Notes: generated by a model from the letters alone, not told the origin. Shown: positions 19,020-28,254, counted from the first letter of the stretch. The stretch is 64,000 nt of DNA from Phycisphaerae bacterium (GCA_017999985.1 JAGNKU010000006.1:180276-244275), one strand, 5' to 3'. Numbers and translations are program-made.

Positions 19020-19637
19020 TTATCTCACCGGCACCTGGTGGTCGTAGAACTTCACCGCGACATCCTGGGCGAAGGCGGTCAGCGTCGCGGCACGAATGGC
19101 GCGATCGGTCGATCCATAGCGGCCCGGACCATCGGGTGGATACACCGTGCGGGCATCGCCCTGATAGGCGGCCTGCGAGTTGGGGTACTCGGTGTTGTAC
19201 ACCCGGAGCGCCGCCGTGATGTGCCCGCGGTAGAGGTACGGGCTCTCGGGCTCACGTGTTGTGTACTGGGTCAGCTCGATCTCGAGCACGCGGTCGGCGC
19301 CGAAGCGCTTGCCGAGCGCGGCCGGGTCCATCGTCGCCCAGTCGCGCTCGGTGCGCTGGAACTCGGTGATCTTCCGGGGATCAACCACCGACACGCCCTT
19401 GACGTTGGCTTCGAGGGCCACGCGCACATGATCGGCGACCTCCCAGGCCAGGTTGGCGTTCTCGAACAGCAGCTCGTCCGGAGCGCGCACGACAATACAG
19501 GCCGTCTTGTCTATCAGGTAGGGATACTCCGCCGGGACCGTCTTCGTCTGCTCGGGCAAAAACAGCGCCAGGGCGCGGCAACCCGCCAGCGAGATCGCCA
19601 GGGTCACGAGAAGCAACGTCGTCGCTACGCGCATCAT
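19020..19637 (-). CDS. Predicted lipoprotein, first gene of the FecCD operon
   Basis: A 205-residue protein of unknown function with a canonical lipobox (LAISLAGC) after an N-terminal hydrophobic segment. The mature part reads TACIVVRAPDELLFENANLA, then VKGVSVVDPRKI and RFGADRVLEIELTQYTT, a pattern loosely like the strand-helix-strand domains of CsgG/GNA1162-type envelope lipoproteins. That similarity is an impression, not an assignment. Two ATGs are adjacent (19637 and 19634); the first has a purine-rich AAGGCGGG upstream. It heads the lipoprotein-lipoprotein-FecCD operon and diverges from a zinc-ribbon membrane protein gene across about 180 bp. Confidence 0.75.
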   Translation of the reverse strand: MMRVATTLLLVTLAISLAGCRALALFLPEQTKTVPAEYPYLIDKTACIVVRAPDELLFENANLAWEVADHVRVALEANVKGVSVVDPRKITEFQRTERDWATMDPAALGKRFGADRVLEIELTQYTTREPESPYLYRGHITAALRVYNTEYPNSQAAYQGDARTVYPPDGPGRYGSTDRAIRAATLTAFAQDVAVKFYDHQVPVR

Positions 19638-19816
19638 CACCAACCCGCCTTCCCACGCCGCGGCCCCTGTGGCCGCACACGGTCCGCACACCATACCAAG
19701 CCGGCTCCGGGTTGGGTAGCCGACGCTGCCCCGGCCGGGCAGTAGAATGAAGCGTCGGGCGCCGGGACCGGCCGGGCCGCACGCAGCGCGGCCGGCGGCC
19801 CTACCGAGGTTGCCGC

Positions 19817-20578
19817 ATGCCGTCCACGGGCACGGACACGTCCGAGCGTTTCACGATGCTCTGCCTCAAGTGCGGGCGCGTGCTGGCGGCGCGACGCGAG
19901 TGGATCGGCCGCGATGTGCGGTGCCCGCAGTGCGCGGAGCTGATGCGCGTGCCGACGCCGCGGGCGGACGGGCAGCCGGCCAAGGCCGTCCTGCCGCCGA
20001 TCGGGGGCAGCGCGCTGCGCTTCCAGTTCGGCTGCCCGCGCTGCGAGACCCTGCTGGAGTCCGAGGGCGCCCAGAGCGGCCGCGTGGGCACCTGCCCGAC
20101 GTGCGCAGCCCAGTTCACCGTACCGCGCTTCACGGCGGGGATGCACGGCCTGCCGATCGCGAAACTCCTGGTCAGCGATGATCAGGATCCGACGCCGCTG
20201 CACGCGTACGCGGCGAGCGGACGTGACGCGCCGCGAATCCACCGGCGCGGCGACGGACTCCTGGAGATCGAGTGCCCCCGCTGTCGGACGCACTGCGACA
20301 TCTCCGCGAATGTCTGCGTGGAATGCGGCACGCCGTTCACGATTGAGGGCGTGCCGACGGTCGCGTCCGTCCGCGCGGACCCATTGGGCACGGCTGCGTT
20401 GATCGTGGGGATCATCTCGATTCCGCTGTGCATGCTGTTTGTGCCGGGGGGGCTGGCCGCCGTGCTCGGGCTGATCGGGCTGCTGCGGGCGCACCACGCG
20501 CGGCCGGGGCGCGCCCTGGCAGGCTTCATCATGGGGGTGATCAGCCTGGCGCTGGGGCTGATGATCCTGTACCTGTAA
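19817..20578 (+). CDS. Zinc-ribbon membrane protein with DUF4190-like C-terminus
   Basis: A 253-residue protein. The cytoplasmic part contains three CxxC-pair ribbons: CLKC/CPQC (from residue 16), CPRC/CPTC (about 75-95) and CPRC/CVEC (about 155-175). The C-terminal 70 residues form two membrane segments (TAALIVGIISIPLCMLFVP and GFIMGVISLALGLMILYL) separated by a Gly-rich loop, as in DUF4190 proteins. This combination is common in planctomycetes and has no established biochemical function. The ATG at 19817 is preceded only by a weak GAGG. It converges on the mutase-like gene with 25 bases between stops. Confidence 0.8.
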   Translation: MPSTGTDTSERFTMLCLKCGRVLAARREWIGRDVRCPQCAELMRVPTPRADGQPAKAVLPPIGGSALRFQFGCPRCETLLESEGAQSGRVGTCPTCAAQFTVPRFTAGMHGLPIAKLLVSDDQDPTPLHAYAASGRDAPRIHRRGDGLLEIECPRCRTHCDISANVCVECGTPFTIEGVPTVASVRADPLGTAALIVGIISIPLCMLFVPGGLAAVLGLIGLLRAHHARPGRALAGFIMGVISLALGLMILYL

Positions 20579-20603
20579 CCACGCGACTGGCTGGGACAGA
20601 CGC

Positions 20604-21251
20604 TCAGTCAACCCGGAGCAGCTCGTCCACGGTCACATGCGCCAAGTCCGGGGCCAGGCGGGCCACACCGGGCAGCGATGCCGGCGTGCCGATGCCGAAC
20701 ACGGCCATGCCGGCCCGGCGGGCGCTCTCGATGCCGGCCTGGGCATCCTCGATGACCAGGCACTCGACCGGCGGCAGTCCCAGGCGCCGAGCGGCGAGCA
20801 GGAACACCTCCGGATCCGGCTTGGAGCGCGTGATGTCATTCCCGTCCGCGACCGCGTCGAACCAAGCGTGCAACCCGAGCCGCTCCATGATGATCGGGAC
20901 GTTCTTGCTGGAAGACGCGACCGCAGTCTTGATCCGCCGGCGACGCAGCTCGGCCAGCGTGTCCACGACGCCCGGCAGCAGGTCGGCCGGCGTGAGGCGC
21001 TGCAAATAGGTGAGGTAGATGGAGTTCTTACGCTCGGCCAGGGCGGCTTTCTCGGCGGACGTGTATTTGCGGGTCGCACGCTCCAAGACGATCTCCAGGC
21101 TCTCCATCCGGCTGATGCCGCGCAGCCGCTGGTTGATGGAGCGGTCGAAGTGGATGCCCTCGGCGGCGGTAAGCTGCTGCCAGGACTGAAAGTGCAATTC
21201 GTCGGTCAGCACGAGCACGCCGTCGAGATCGAAGATCACGCCACGAATCAT
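20604..21251 (-). CDS. pgmB: Beta-phosphoglucomutase-like HAD enzyme
   Basis: A 215-residue HAD-superfamily protein. It shows motif I VIFDLDGVLVLTDELHFQSW (nucleophile D8, acid/base D10), motif II with SSS in TAVASSSKNVP, motif III in DITRSKPDPEVFL, and motif IV VIEDAQAGIESARRAGM, with a four-helix cap. The residues following motif I, and the ASSSKN and EDAQAGI boxes, match beta-phosphoglucomutase, which turns beta-glucose-1-phosphate into glucose-6-phosphate. A GH65 phosphorylase lies 1.5 kb away on the other strand and would supply that substrate. The start at 21251 has GGAGG at good spacing. A plain sugar phosphatase is the alternative. Confidence 0.85.
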   Translation of the reverse strand: MIRGVIFDLDGVLVLTDELHFQSWQQLTAAEGIHFDRSINQRLRGISRMESLEIVLERATRKYTSAEKAALAERKNSIYLTYLQRLTPADLLPGVVDTLAELRRRRIKTAVASSSKNVPIIMERLGLHAWFDAVADGNDITRSKPDPEVFLLAARRLGLPPVECLVIEDAQAGIESARRAGMAVFGIGTPASLPGVARLAPDLAHVTVDELLRVD

Positions 21252-21266
21252 CGCCGCCTCCGAACC

Positions 21267-21298
21267 GAGTAACAAAGGGGGCAGGTAACAAGGTAACC
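21267..21298. repeat. Octameric tandem repeat (AGGTAACA type) between two HAD genes
   Basis: Four 8-bp units (GAGTAACA, AAGGGGGC, AGGTAACA, AGGTAACC) in the intergenic space between the divergent mutase-like and large HAD genes. Same period as the repeats in the RND gene and around the 32.4-32.9 kb gene, but a third sequence class. Confidence 0.6.
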
Positions 21299-21391
21299 AA
21301 GAGGGCCGCTGCGGTCCAAGCCAGCCGTGCCACCCGGCAAAACCGAACACCGCTTGCCAGCGGCGGCGCGCGGCGGCAGACTGCCCGGACT

Positions 21392-22759
21392 ATGGCAGAA
21401 TTGGCTAGATACTGGACGCCCGTGGAAGCGGCCCGGCGGCTCGGCGAGCAGGCCGGGCAGTTGCACGCGGCCGAGTTCGCTGAGGTCCGCAACCTCGACT
21501 TCGTGTTCGCCCCGAGCGAGCTGTACCCCCTGGCCCCGCACGCCCGCCCCCCACTGCCGCGCATCGCCGCCTTCGCCGTGGACATGGACGGCACGAGCAC
21601 GACCACGGAGCCGCTGGCCCTGAACGCGCTCGAGTACATGGTTCGGCGCATTACCGGCCGGCTGGAGGTCGCGCAGTGGCCCGGACTCGACGAGCGACTG
21701 GACCATCCACACGTCGTCGGCAACAGCAATTTCCGGCACACCGAGTTCCTCGTGCAGCGCTATCGCGATCAGATCGACCGCGCGGCGTTCGCCCGGGCGT
21801 TCATCGAAGCCGTCGCCTGGACGCTGGCGAACATGACCGACGCCGCCCGGCGGCGCGACGTGCTGCGCACTGCCGGTCATTGCGGGCTGGGCGCCCTGCT
21901 GGCGGACAGTGCATTTCGTCGGCTGGTCGAGGGCGGCGCGCTGGACATCGAGGCGGTCGGACAGCACGTGGCGCCGCTGGTCGCGAAGTACGGGCCGGCG
22001 TTTCAGCCACCGCACGAGAGCGAACAGGTGGCGGCGGCGCTTGACATCTACTACATGCGCTACCATGCGATCCTGGGCACGCTTGAACGCGGCGCGGCGC
22101 CCCAGGGGCTCGTCGCGCCCATGCCCGGCTACGAGGTTTTCGTGCCACTGATTAAGGGCTGGCTCGGCCCGGAGTGCGATGCGCTCTACGAGCCGCTGCG
22201 CGCCCATCTGCTGCAGCAGCCGGCGCTGGGACACACGGCGGCGGAGCTCGACCGCTACCGGCCGCGACTGGCGCGCCTGGCGGAGCACTTCCGCCGGCAG
22301 CCGGCGAAGCTCGCGCTCGTGACCGCGTCCATCGCGTACGAGACGCACGCGTGTCTGCGGGCGGTGCTGCGCGAGATGGCGGTGCGGGTGCAGGACTGGC
22401 CGGTGCCGGCCGATTGCCGCGCGCGGGTCGCCGAGGGTCTGGCCGAGGAGCACACGGTGTTCGACGGGCTGGTGTGCGCGTCGGACGCATGGGAGGCGCG
22501 CCTGAAGCCGCATCGCGATCTGTACAGCCTGGCGCTGTTTCAGATGTCGGTGCCGCGGGCGGACTACAATGCCTGCATCGGCTTGGAAGACACGGAGCCG
22601 GGCATCATCGCGCTGCGGGCGGCGGGCATCGGCTGCGCCATCGCGCTGCCCAATCGCGACACACAACGGCAGGACTACCGGGCCGCCACCGAAATCGTCC
22701 GCGGCGGGCTGCCGGAATTGATCCTGGCGCGAAACCTCTTGCTGGCGGACGACGCGTAG
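21392..22759 (+). CDS. Large HAD-superfamily phosphatase linked to a GH65 phosphorylase
   Basis: A 455-residue protein with all HAD motifs: motif I AFAVDMDGTST (D64, D66), motif II in LVTASIAYETHACL, motif III in RLKPHRDLYSLAL, and motif IV in CIGLEDTEPGIIALRAAGIG. Between motifs I and II lies an unusually large insertion of about 250 residues, far larger than a standard cap, whose function I do not recognise. The gene ends 28 bases before the GH65 gene on the same strand, so the two are probably cotranscribed. A sugar-phosphate phosphatase or mutase acting in the same alpha-glucoside pathway is inferred from that context. The ATG at 21392 has no strong ribosome binding site. Confidence 0.82.
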   Translation: MAELARYWTPVEAARRLGEQAGQLHAAEFAEVRNLDFVFAPSELYPLAPHARPPLPRIAAFAVDMDGTSTTTEPLALNALEYMVRRITGRLEVAQWPGLDERLDHPHVVGNSNFRHTEFLVQRYRDQIDRAAFARAFIEAVAWTLANMTDAARRRDVLRTAGHCGLGALLADSAFRRLVEGGALDIEAVGQHVAPLVAKYGPAFQPPHESEQVAAALDIYYMRYHAILGTLERGAAPQGLVAPMPGYEVFVPLIKGWLGPECDALYEPLRAHLLQQPALGHTAAELDRYRPRLARLAEHFRRQPAKLALVTASIAYETHACLRAVLREMAVRVQDWPVPADCRARVAEGLAEEHTVFDGLVCASDAWEARLKPHRDLYSLALFQMSVPRADYNACIGLEDTEPGIIALRAAGIGCAIALPNRDTQRQDYRAATEIVRGGLPELILARNLLLADDA

Positions 22760-22787
22760 CGGCCTGCGGGCCACGAAGGTCAGGCAC

Positions 22788-25106
22788 ATGGGCGATTACG
22801 ACACCTGGCAGGTCGTGAACACAAGTCCCGACCCCCACACGCTCGGGCAGTGGAACAGCGTGTGCACGATCTCCAACGGCTACCTCGGGCTCAAGGGCAA
22901 TCTCGCCGAGCAGCGCGACGGCTACGAGCCGGTCACGCTGATCAACGGCGTGTTCGATGAGCTCGACATGTTCGGCCAGTTGCGCTGCACGGCGGAGGAC
23001 CGGCGTTATCTCGACCCGCGCTACTTCGACACCGCCGGCAAGAGCCCTGCCGTCGCCAACCTGCCGAGTCCGCTGTTCGTGCAGGTCTTCGTCGGCGAGC
23101 GTGAAATCTCCCTTGGCCGCGGCGCCGTCAGCAATTTCGCCCAGGCGCTCGATCTCGCGACCGGCGTGTATCGCTACAGCTTCGAGCATCGCGACGGCGA
23201 CGGCCGCACGACGCGGATCGAGATGGAGCGCTTCGCGTCGCTGAAGCACGCCCACCGCGTCTTCATGCGCTACGCCATCACGCCGCTGGATCACGAGGCC
23301 CCCATCCGCGTGCACTCCGGCATCCAGGGGCGCGTCCGCTCGAACACGACCGGCGAGCGGCAATTCTCGGTGACGGAGCTGTGGGCGTGGCCTCCGGAGC
23401 GTTGCCGGCTGACCGCGCACACGCCCGCGCGCGAGCATGATGTACGGCTGGGCGTGCTGCACACGCTGCGCGGCGGCGCGGCGGACGAAACCGCCGGCGT
23501 TGCGGAACACGATGCGGTGTACACGCGCTTCATATATCGCCAGCCCGCGCGGGGCAGGACCATCACGCTCGATCGACACGTGGTGCTGGTGTGCTCCGAA
23601 GATCTGCGGCACGGGGTGGTCGCGGACTTGGAGGCGGAGCTGGACGCGGCGGCGGCGCAGGGTTACGACGCCGCGCTGGAAGAGCAACGCGCGGCGTGGC
23701 GCGGCTTGTGGGAGCGCTGCGACGTGCAGATCGAGGGGGATAACCCGGCCCAGCTCGGCCTGCGCTTCTGCCTGTACCACCTGCTGGCGGCGGCGCCGCG
23801 CTTCACCGACCGGCTCTCGGTGCCGGTGAAGCTGTTGACCGGCGAGTACTACCAGGGCACGACGTTCTACGACACGGACGTCTACATTCTGCCGTTCTAC
23901 ACGTTCACGCTGCCGGAGCTGGCCCGGACGTGCCTGAACTATCGCTACGAGGGGCTGCGCGCCGGGCGCGAAATCGCTCAGCAACTCGGTGTCGAAGGCG
24001 CGAAGCTGGCGTGGCAGGCCGGGCCGCGCGGCGAGGAATGCCTCGGCCGCTGGTGGCGCTTCACGCACACGAACATCCACATCAACGCCGACGTGGCGTA
24101 CGCGCTGCAGCAGTACTATTGGGCCACCGGCGATCTGCGTTTCATGGCCGAGCGCGGCATCGACCTGCTGGTCGAGACGGCCCGGTTCTTCGCGACGCGG
24201 GCCCGCCACGACGCCGCGCGCGACCACTACGACCTCCACGACGTCGCCGGACCGGACGAGGGACATTGCGAGAGCACCAACAACTTCTATACGAATTACC
24301 TCGCGCGGCTCAACCTGCGGTTCGCGGCGGACATGCTCGCGGAGCTGGCAGCATGGGACCCCTCCGCCCACGCCGCCGCCGTCCGCCGGGTCGCGCTGCG
24401 CCCCGGCGAGCCGGAGAAATGGCGACAGGTGGCCGCGCGGCTGACATTATTGCAGGACGCGAAGACCGGCGTGTATGAGCAGTATGCGGGGTTCTTCCAG
24501 CTCCCGCCGGCGCCGCCGGAGCTGCTCGAGCAGCGGCGCGTGTGGTTCGTGACGGTGGCGCCGTACCAGGCGCTGAATCAGCCGGACGTGCTGATGGCCA
24601 TGGCGCTGTTGCCGGACAATTTCGACGCGGACACACTGCGCGCGAACTGGGAGTACTACCGCGACAAGAGCCTGAACTTCTCGTCGATGAGCTTCGTGAT
24701 CAACGCGCTGAACGCGGTGGACGTCGGCGAGCCCGCCGCGGCGTACAAGCACTTCATCATTACAACCGGCATGGACCTGGATGAAGCGCTCACGGGGCGG
24801 CGCGACACGTACGCGGGCCTGCACGGCACCGCGGCGGGCGGGGCGTGGCTGGCGGCGGTGCGCGGGTTTGGCGGCGTGCGGCTGAGCCACGACGAGCTGC
24901 GCATCGATCCACACCTGCCGCCGCAGTGGCGTTCGCTGCGCTTCAACCTGGTGCTGCGCGGGACGGTGGTGCGCGTCGCGATCGATCCGCACGAGGTGGC
25001 GCTGACGGCCGAGGCCGGGCGGCGGCTGGACGTGCCCATCCTCGTCGGCGGAAGGACGGTGGCGCTGCGTGCCGGTGAGACCGTGGCGGTGCGGTACGCG
25101 GAGTGA
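22788..25106 (+). CDS. Glycoside hydrolase family 65 disaccharide phosphorylase
   Basis: A 772-residue cytoplasmic enzyme. GH65 members phosphorolyse maltose, trehalose, kojibiose or nigerose to beta-glucose-1-phosphate and a sugar. An N-terminal beta-sandwich (about 1-260) precedes the (alpha/alpha)6 barrel. Hallmarks are FYDTDVYILPFYTFTLPELA, EGAKLAWQAGPRGEE, the catalytic acid Glu491 in DVAGPDEGH, the DKSLNFSSMSF block, and the late GLHGTAAGG loop that sits where the phosphate-binding site lies in GH65 phosphorylases. There is no signal peptide. Flanking HAD phosphatase and beta-phosphoglucomutase-like genes support the phosphorylase reading over a hydrolase. The exact disaccharide cannot be read from sequence alone. 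Confidence 0.9.
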   Translation: MGDYDTWQVVNTSPDPHTLGQWNSVCTISNGYLGLKGNLAEQRDGYEPVTLINGVFDELDMFGQLRCTAEDRRYLDPRYFDTAGKSPAVANLPSPLFVQVFVGEREISLGRGAVSNFAQALDLATGVYRYSFEHRDGDGRTTRIEMERFASLKHAHRVFMRYAITPLDHEAPIRVHSGIQGRVRSNTTGERQFSVTELWAWPPERCRLTAHTPAREHDVRLGVLHTLRGGAADETAGVAEHDAVYTRFIYRQPARGRTITLDRHVVLVCSEDLRHGVVADLEAELDAAAAQGYDAALEEQRAAWRGLWERCDVQIEGDNPAQLGLRFCLYHLLAAAPRFTDRLSVPVKLLTGEYYQGTTFYDTDVYILPFYTFTLPELARTCLNYRYEGLRAGREIAQQLGVEGAKLAWQAGPRGEECLGRWWRFTHTNIHINADVAYALQQYYWATGDLRFMAERGIDLLVETARFFATRARHDAARDHYDLHDVAGPDEGHCESTNNFYTNYLARLNLRFAADMLAELAAWDPSAHAAAVRRVALRPGEPEKWRQVAARLTLLQDAKTGVYEQYAGFFQLPPAPPELLEQRRVWFVTVAPYQALNQPDVLMAMALLPDNFDADTLRANWEYYRDKSLNFSSMSFVINALNAVDVGEPAAAYKHFIITTGMDLDEALTGRRDTYAGLHGTAAGGAWLAAVRGFGGVRLSHDELRIDPHLPPQWRSLRFNLVLRGTVVRVAIDPHEVALTAEAGRRLDVPILVGGRTVALRAGETVAVRYAE

Positions 25107-25206
25107 ACGCGCGGCTGGTCAGCCGCAGGCCGCGCGAGCAGTCTGCTGTTGCGGCGGGTGCGGGGCATGAGCCGCCACCCGCCGTCATTGGCCGGAGGAA
25201 TGCACG

Positions 25207-25539
25207 ATGAGACGCACGTGTCTGGCGCTGGCGGCGGGGCTCCTGGCGGGGCTGGCGGGCTGCGCGGCGAACTCGATCAGCGGGTCGGGCAGCCGCTACG
25301 CGCAGGTCTTCCAAGGCTCGATCAGCATTGTCGGCGAGTCGCACGAGGTCACGATCCAGAGCGGCTCGAAGGTGCCGAAGCTCTCGATCCTGGGCGAGGA
25401 TGTCCGCGTGACCATCGAGCCGGGGGCCGCGGTCGTCAAGATCGAAGTCGCCGGCGACGACAACGAGATCATCTGTCCCGAGGGGCTGAACGTCGAGTTC
25501 GCAACGACCGGGGACGACAACAAACTGATCCGGCGATAG
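25207..25539 (+). CDS. Small DUF3060-like lipoprotein
   Basis: A 110-residue lipoprotein with the canonical lipobox LAGLAGC at residues about 13-19. The mature part is a short run of beta-strand repeats (SISIVGESHEVTIQSGSKV, LSILGEDVRVTIEPGAAV, EVAGDDNEIICPEG, FATTGDDNKLIRR), resembling the beta-solenoid DUF3060 family. Function is unknown; it is probably anchored on the periplasmic side of a membrane. The ATG at 25207 is preceded by GGAGG. It follows GH65 on the same strand by 100 bases and converges on the next glycosidase gene with only 6 bases between stops. Confidence 0.82.
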   Translation: MRRTCLALAAGLLAGLAGCAANSISGSGSRYAQVFQGSISIVGESHEVTIQSGSKVPKLSILGEDVRVTIEPGAAVVKIEVAGDDNEIICPEGLNVEFATTGDDNKLIRR

Positions 25540-25545
25540 CGCCGG

Positions 25546-27699
25546 CTACCAAACGTAGGTCGTCGTCGCCCCCGCGCGGCGCGGCGCGATCAACTTGCCA
25601 TCCCCACAGCGGGCCGGGCGCAGCGGGCCGCGCGCGCCGTGCAGAGTCAGGCGGCCATGCCCCTGGGCCGCGATCTGGATGGGCTCGTCCGCGGGGCCAC
25701 TCAGCGGCAACCGGATGATCACCCGCGTCGTGCAGTCCAGAAACCGCCGGCCGTTGCGCCGCACCTGCAGGCCCTTGCCCAGACGCACCGCGTAGATGTC
25801 GCCGCCGACGCGGACGTTGCGCAGGCCGGCCGCGGGGAACATCACCGAGCCCAGCCGCAAATAGCCGGCGGGCTCCACGTCAATCAGCTCCTGAAACGCG
25901 ACGTACGCAAGCAGGCCGCCCCAGTGATACAGCCGGGCCGCGTTCCAGACATCGCCGCCGGCACCCGTCTCGGCGTTGTAGTTCTCGTATACGCCGCCGT
26001 CGGCCCGCCAGTTGCGCATGAACAGGTCGAGGCTGCGCCGTGCCAGCTCCGCCGCTTCGGTGTCGAAGCGGTAGCGCCGCAGACCTTCGGCGACGAGGAA
26101 ATTCAGCGGGCCCCAGACGCGGCCGCGCCAGTAGTCGTTGTCCGGGTACGCCGGATCGCTGCGTGCGATGGAGGGGATGACGAACTCGCCCCAGAACTCG
26201 CCTTCGTTGAGCAGGTGCTCCTGCACCAGGCGCGCCGCGCGGTCGGACGGGGCGACGCCGGCCAGCAGCGGGAAGAACGACGTCGGTGCCCAGCGGTCGG
26301 AGTAGCGTCCGTCCCAGTGCCGGTTGCAGTACAGCCCATGCTCTTCGTCCCACAAATGCCGGTTGATGCGCTGGGCCATGGTCGTGTGTTCGCGCCGATA
26401 GCGGGCGGCGTCCGCGCGGCGGCCGAGACAGGTCGCGACGCGGGCGAGGGCTTCGCAGTCGAGCGCGTAGTAGCTGCTGAGGGCCACATCGTCGAGTTCG
26501 AGCGTGTGGGCCCGCTCGTTGAAGACCACGCCGTCAAAGAGCGGTGAGTTGTCGAAGCCGGATTCGTACATCGCGGCCTGGCGCGTGAACTGCAGCTTCT
26601 GGTTGTAGGGCACGAGCTGCGGGAACTCGTAGTCCACCGGGTCGGAACCCCAGGCCAGCAGGCCGCGCGGCCCGCCGGCGCGATGCTTCATCCAGTACGC
26701 GTGCCAGCGACACAGGCGCGGGTACATCGTGCGCAGCCACGCGCGATCGGGGGCCGCGCATTGCGTCTTCCAGATCGCGTACGCCCCCAGCGGCGGCATC
26801 GAGCGATCCAGCGACGTGGCCCCGTGCGCCATGTAGTAATTCGGCACGTGGCCCAGCTCGTCGATGGCCGCGGTCACCGTCTCGAGATTGAGGCGCGCCA
26901 GCTCGGGCGCGGCGCAGGCGGTCATCGTCGCGACCAGGTACGTGTCCCAGCAGAACACCAGCACGCCGCGCCAGTCGTAGCACCAGTCACGACTGACCGG
27001 CGAGGACGCCAGGCACCGCCGGGTGTCATAGAGCGTGTTCCAGGTGACCGCCGAAAGCAGCGCCGTGGGAGCATCGGCCAGCGCGCCCGTGGCCGACAGC
27101 GTACAGCGTCGCAGCGCGCTGAACGTGCCGGGGGCCGCGTCGGTCGGCTTCCCGGGCGCGCGGCTGCCACGCGGGGGAGCAAGGGTCAGTTGCGCCGCCC
27201 GGCCCGCCGCTCCGATGGCGTACGGCTCGGCGACGTTGACGAAGTAGTCGCGCGGCCAAGTCGCGCCGCGCAGCCGCACACCCCACCCAGCAAACGTGCC
27301 AGCGGTCGGCGCCTTCCGCGTCGGCGTCTCGCCGACGGGAACGGCAAAGAGGAACACGACGCGCTGCCGGGTTTCGGCTAGCGGCGCCACCGTCAGTTGC
27401 AGGCGACCGTCCGTCCCGATGGCTGCGACCCGATACGGCACGCCACCGGCCTTGAACTCCAGTTGGGCCGGCAACCCCAACGGCGCATGCGGCCCCAGCC
27501 GCGTGACGTCGCTCCAGCGGAACTGCTCATAGAGCTCACCGATCTTCTTGCTGTCGGGTGCCGGCGGCGGGACGGACTCGTCCCAGAGCGCGAAGCGCAC
27601 GGCCAGCACCGTGCGCCCCCGATCGAGGTACACAAGCCGGTTAAAGCCCTGAAAATCCCACGTGTTCCAACCGGTTGGCGTGTGCGTAATCGCGTTCAT
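25546..27699 (-). CDS. Putative (alpha/alpha)6-barrel glycosidase (GH37/GH63-like)
   Basis: A 717-residue protein lacking a signal peptide. The N-terminal part (about 1-240) looks beta-rich. The C-terminal two-thirds has the long repeated helices and aromatic motifs of an (alpha/alpha)6 toroid: VFCWDTYLVATMTACAAPEL, WGSDPVDYEFPQLVPYNQ, YESGFDNSPLF, YWRGRVWGPLNFLVAEGL, and NYNAETGAGGDVWNAARLYHW. These are the usual features of trehalase, GH63 and mannosylglycerate-hydrolase-like enzymes. The WDT and DNSP boxes place the likely catalytic acid and base, but I cannot name the substrate. Location next to the GH65 cluster suggests an alpha-glucoside or compatible-solute role. I chose the ATG at 27699; a GTG at 27708 is possible. 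Confidence 0.8.
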   Translation of the reverse strand: MNAITHTPTGWNTWDFQGFNRLVYLDRGRTVLAVRFALWDESVPPPAPDSKKIGELYEQFRWSDVTRLGPHAPLGLPAQLEFKAGGVPYRVAAIGTDGRLQLTVAPLAETRQRVVFLFAVPVGETPTRKAPTAGTFAGWGVRLRGATWPRDYFVNVAEPYAIGAAGRAAQLTLAPPRGSRAPGKPTDAAPGTFSALRRCTLSATGALADAPTALLSAVTWNTLYDTRRCLASSPVSRDWCYDWRGVLVFCWDTYLVATMTACAAPELARLNLETVTAAIDELGHVPNYYMAHGATSLDRSMPPLGAYAIWKTQCAAPDRAWLRTMYPRLCRWHAYWMKHRAGGPRGLLAWGSDPVDYEFPQLVPYNQKLQFTRQAAMYESGFDNSPLFDGVVFNERAHTLELDDVALSSYYALDCEALARVATCLGRRADAARYRREHTTMAQRINRHLWDEEHGLYCNRHWDGRYSDRWAPTSFFPLLAGVAPSDRAARLVQEHLLNEGEFWGEFVIPSIARSDPAYPDNDYWRGRVWGPLNFLVAEGLRRYRFDTEAAELARRSLDLFMRNWRADGGVYENYNAETGAGGDVWNAARLYHWGGLLAYVAFQELIDVEPAGYLRLGSVMFPAAGLRNVRVGGDIYAVRLGKGLQVRRNGRRFLDCTTRVIIRLPLSGPADEPIQIAAQGHGRLTLHGARGPLRPARCGDGKLIAPRRAGATTTYVW

Positions 27700-27797
27700 G
27701 GGGTGCACTTTTCGCCGCTGCGAGCGCCCGCGTCAAGCCGCCACGCCGCCGGGCCCCGACGCTGGTACAATGGAGGGACGAGCATTGGGAGTGGCAT

Positions 27798-28214
27798 GTG
27801 TCCAGCCCGCCGGCCTCAACCAGCCCAGCGGCGACGCTGCGGGAGCCGCCGCGCCGACCGTTTCTGCGTCAGCCGACGCTCTACCCGGGTCTGTATACGT
27901 GGTACGTGTTCGTGTCCGCGCTGGACGTGCTGTTCACGTGGTTGATCCTGGCCGCGGACGGCGAGGAGGTGAACGCGCTGGCCGACTGGATCATCCGCAA
28001 TCACAGCCTGCCGGGGCTGGCGGTGTTCAAGTTCGCCACCGTGGTGCTGGTGCTGCTGATCTGCGAGGTGGTCGGGCGGCGACGATTTCAGACCGGCGCC
28101 AAGCTGGCCCGCTGGGCCGTGGTGCTGAGCGGCTTTCCGGCGGTCGTGGGCGCGGCGCACCTGCTCCGCATAGCCCTGGGGCATGCCGGCCCGCTGGCCG
28201 CCCCGCTGCCGTGA
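27798..28214 (+). CDS. DUF5658-like membrane protein
   Basis: A 138-residue protein with three predicted membrane helices: TWYVFVSALDVLFTWLILA, LAVFKFATVVLVLLICEVVG, and WAVVLSGFPAVVGAAHLL. The pattern of a short cytoplasmic head, a Tyr/Trp-rich first helix and a helix with conserved Lys fits the DUF5658 family, which is frequent in planctomycetes and of unknown function. The start is a GTG at 27798, since no in-frame ATG lies before the first helix. It precedes thiE by 40 bases on the same strand. Confidence 0.75.
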   Translation: MSSPPASTSPAATLREPPRRPFLRQPTLYPGLYTWYVFVSALDVLFTWLILAADGEEVNALADWIIRNHSLPGLAVFKFATVVLVLLICEVVGRRRFQTGAKLARWAVVLSGFPAVVGAAHLLRIALGHAGPLAAPLP

Positions 28215-28254
28215 CCCAGCCGACCGCGACACAGGATGGTGTGCTGAGCGTGTA

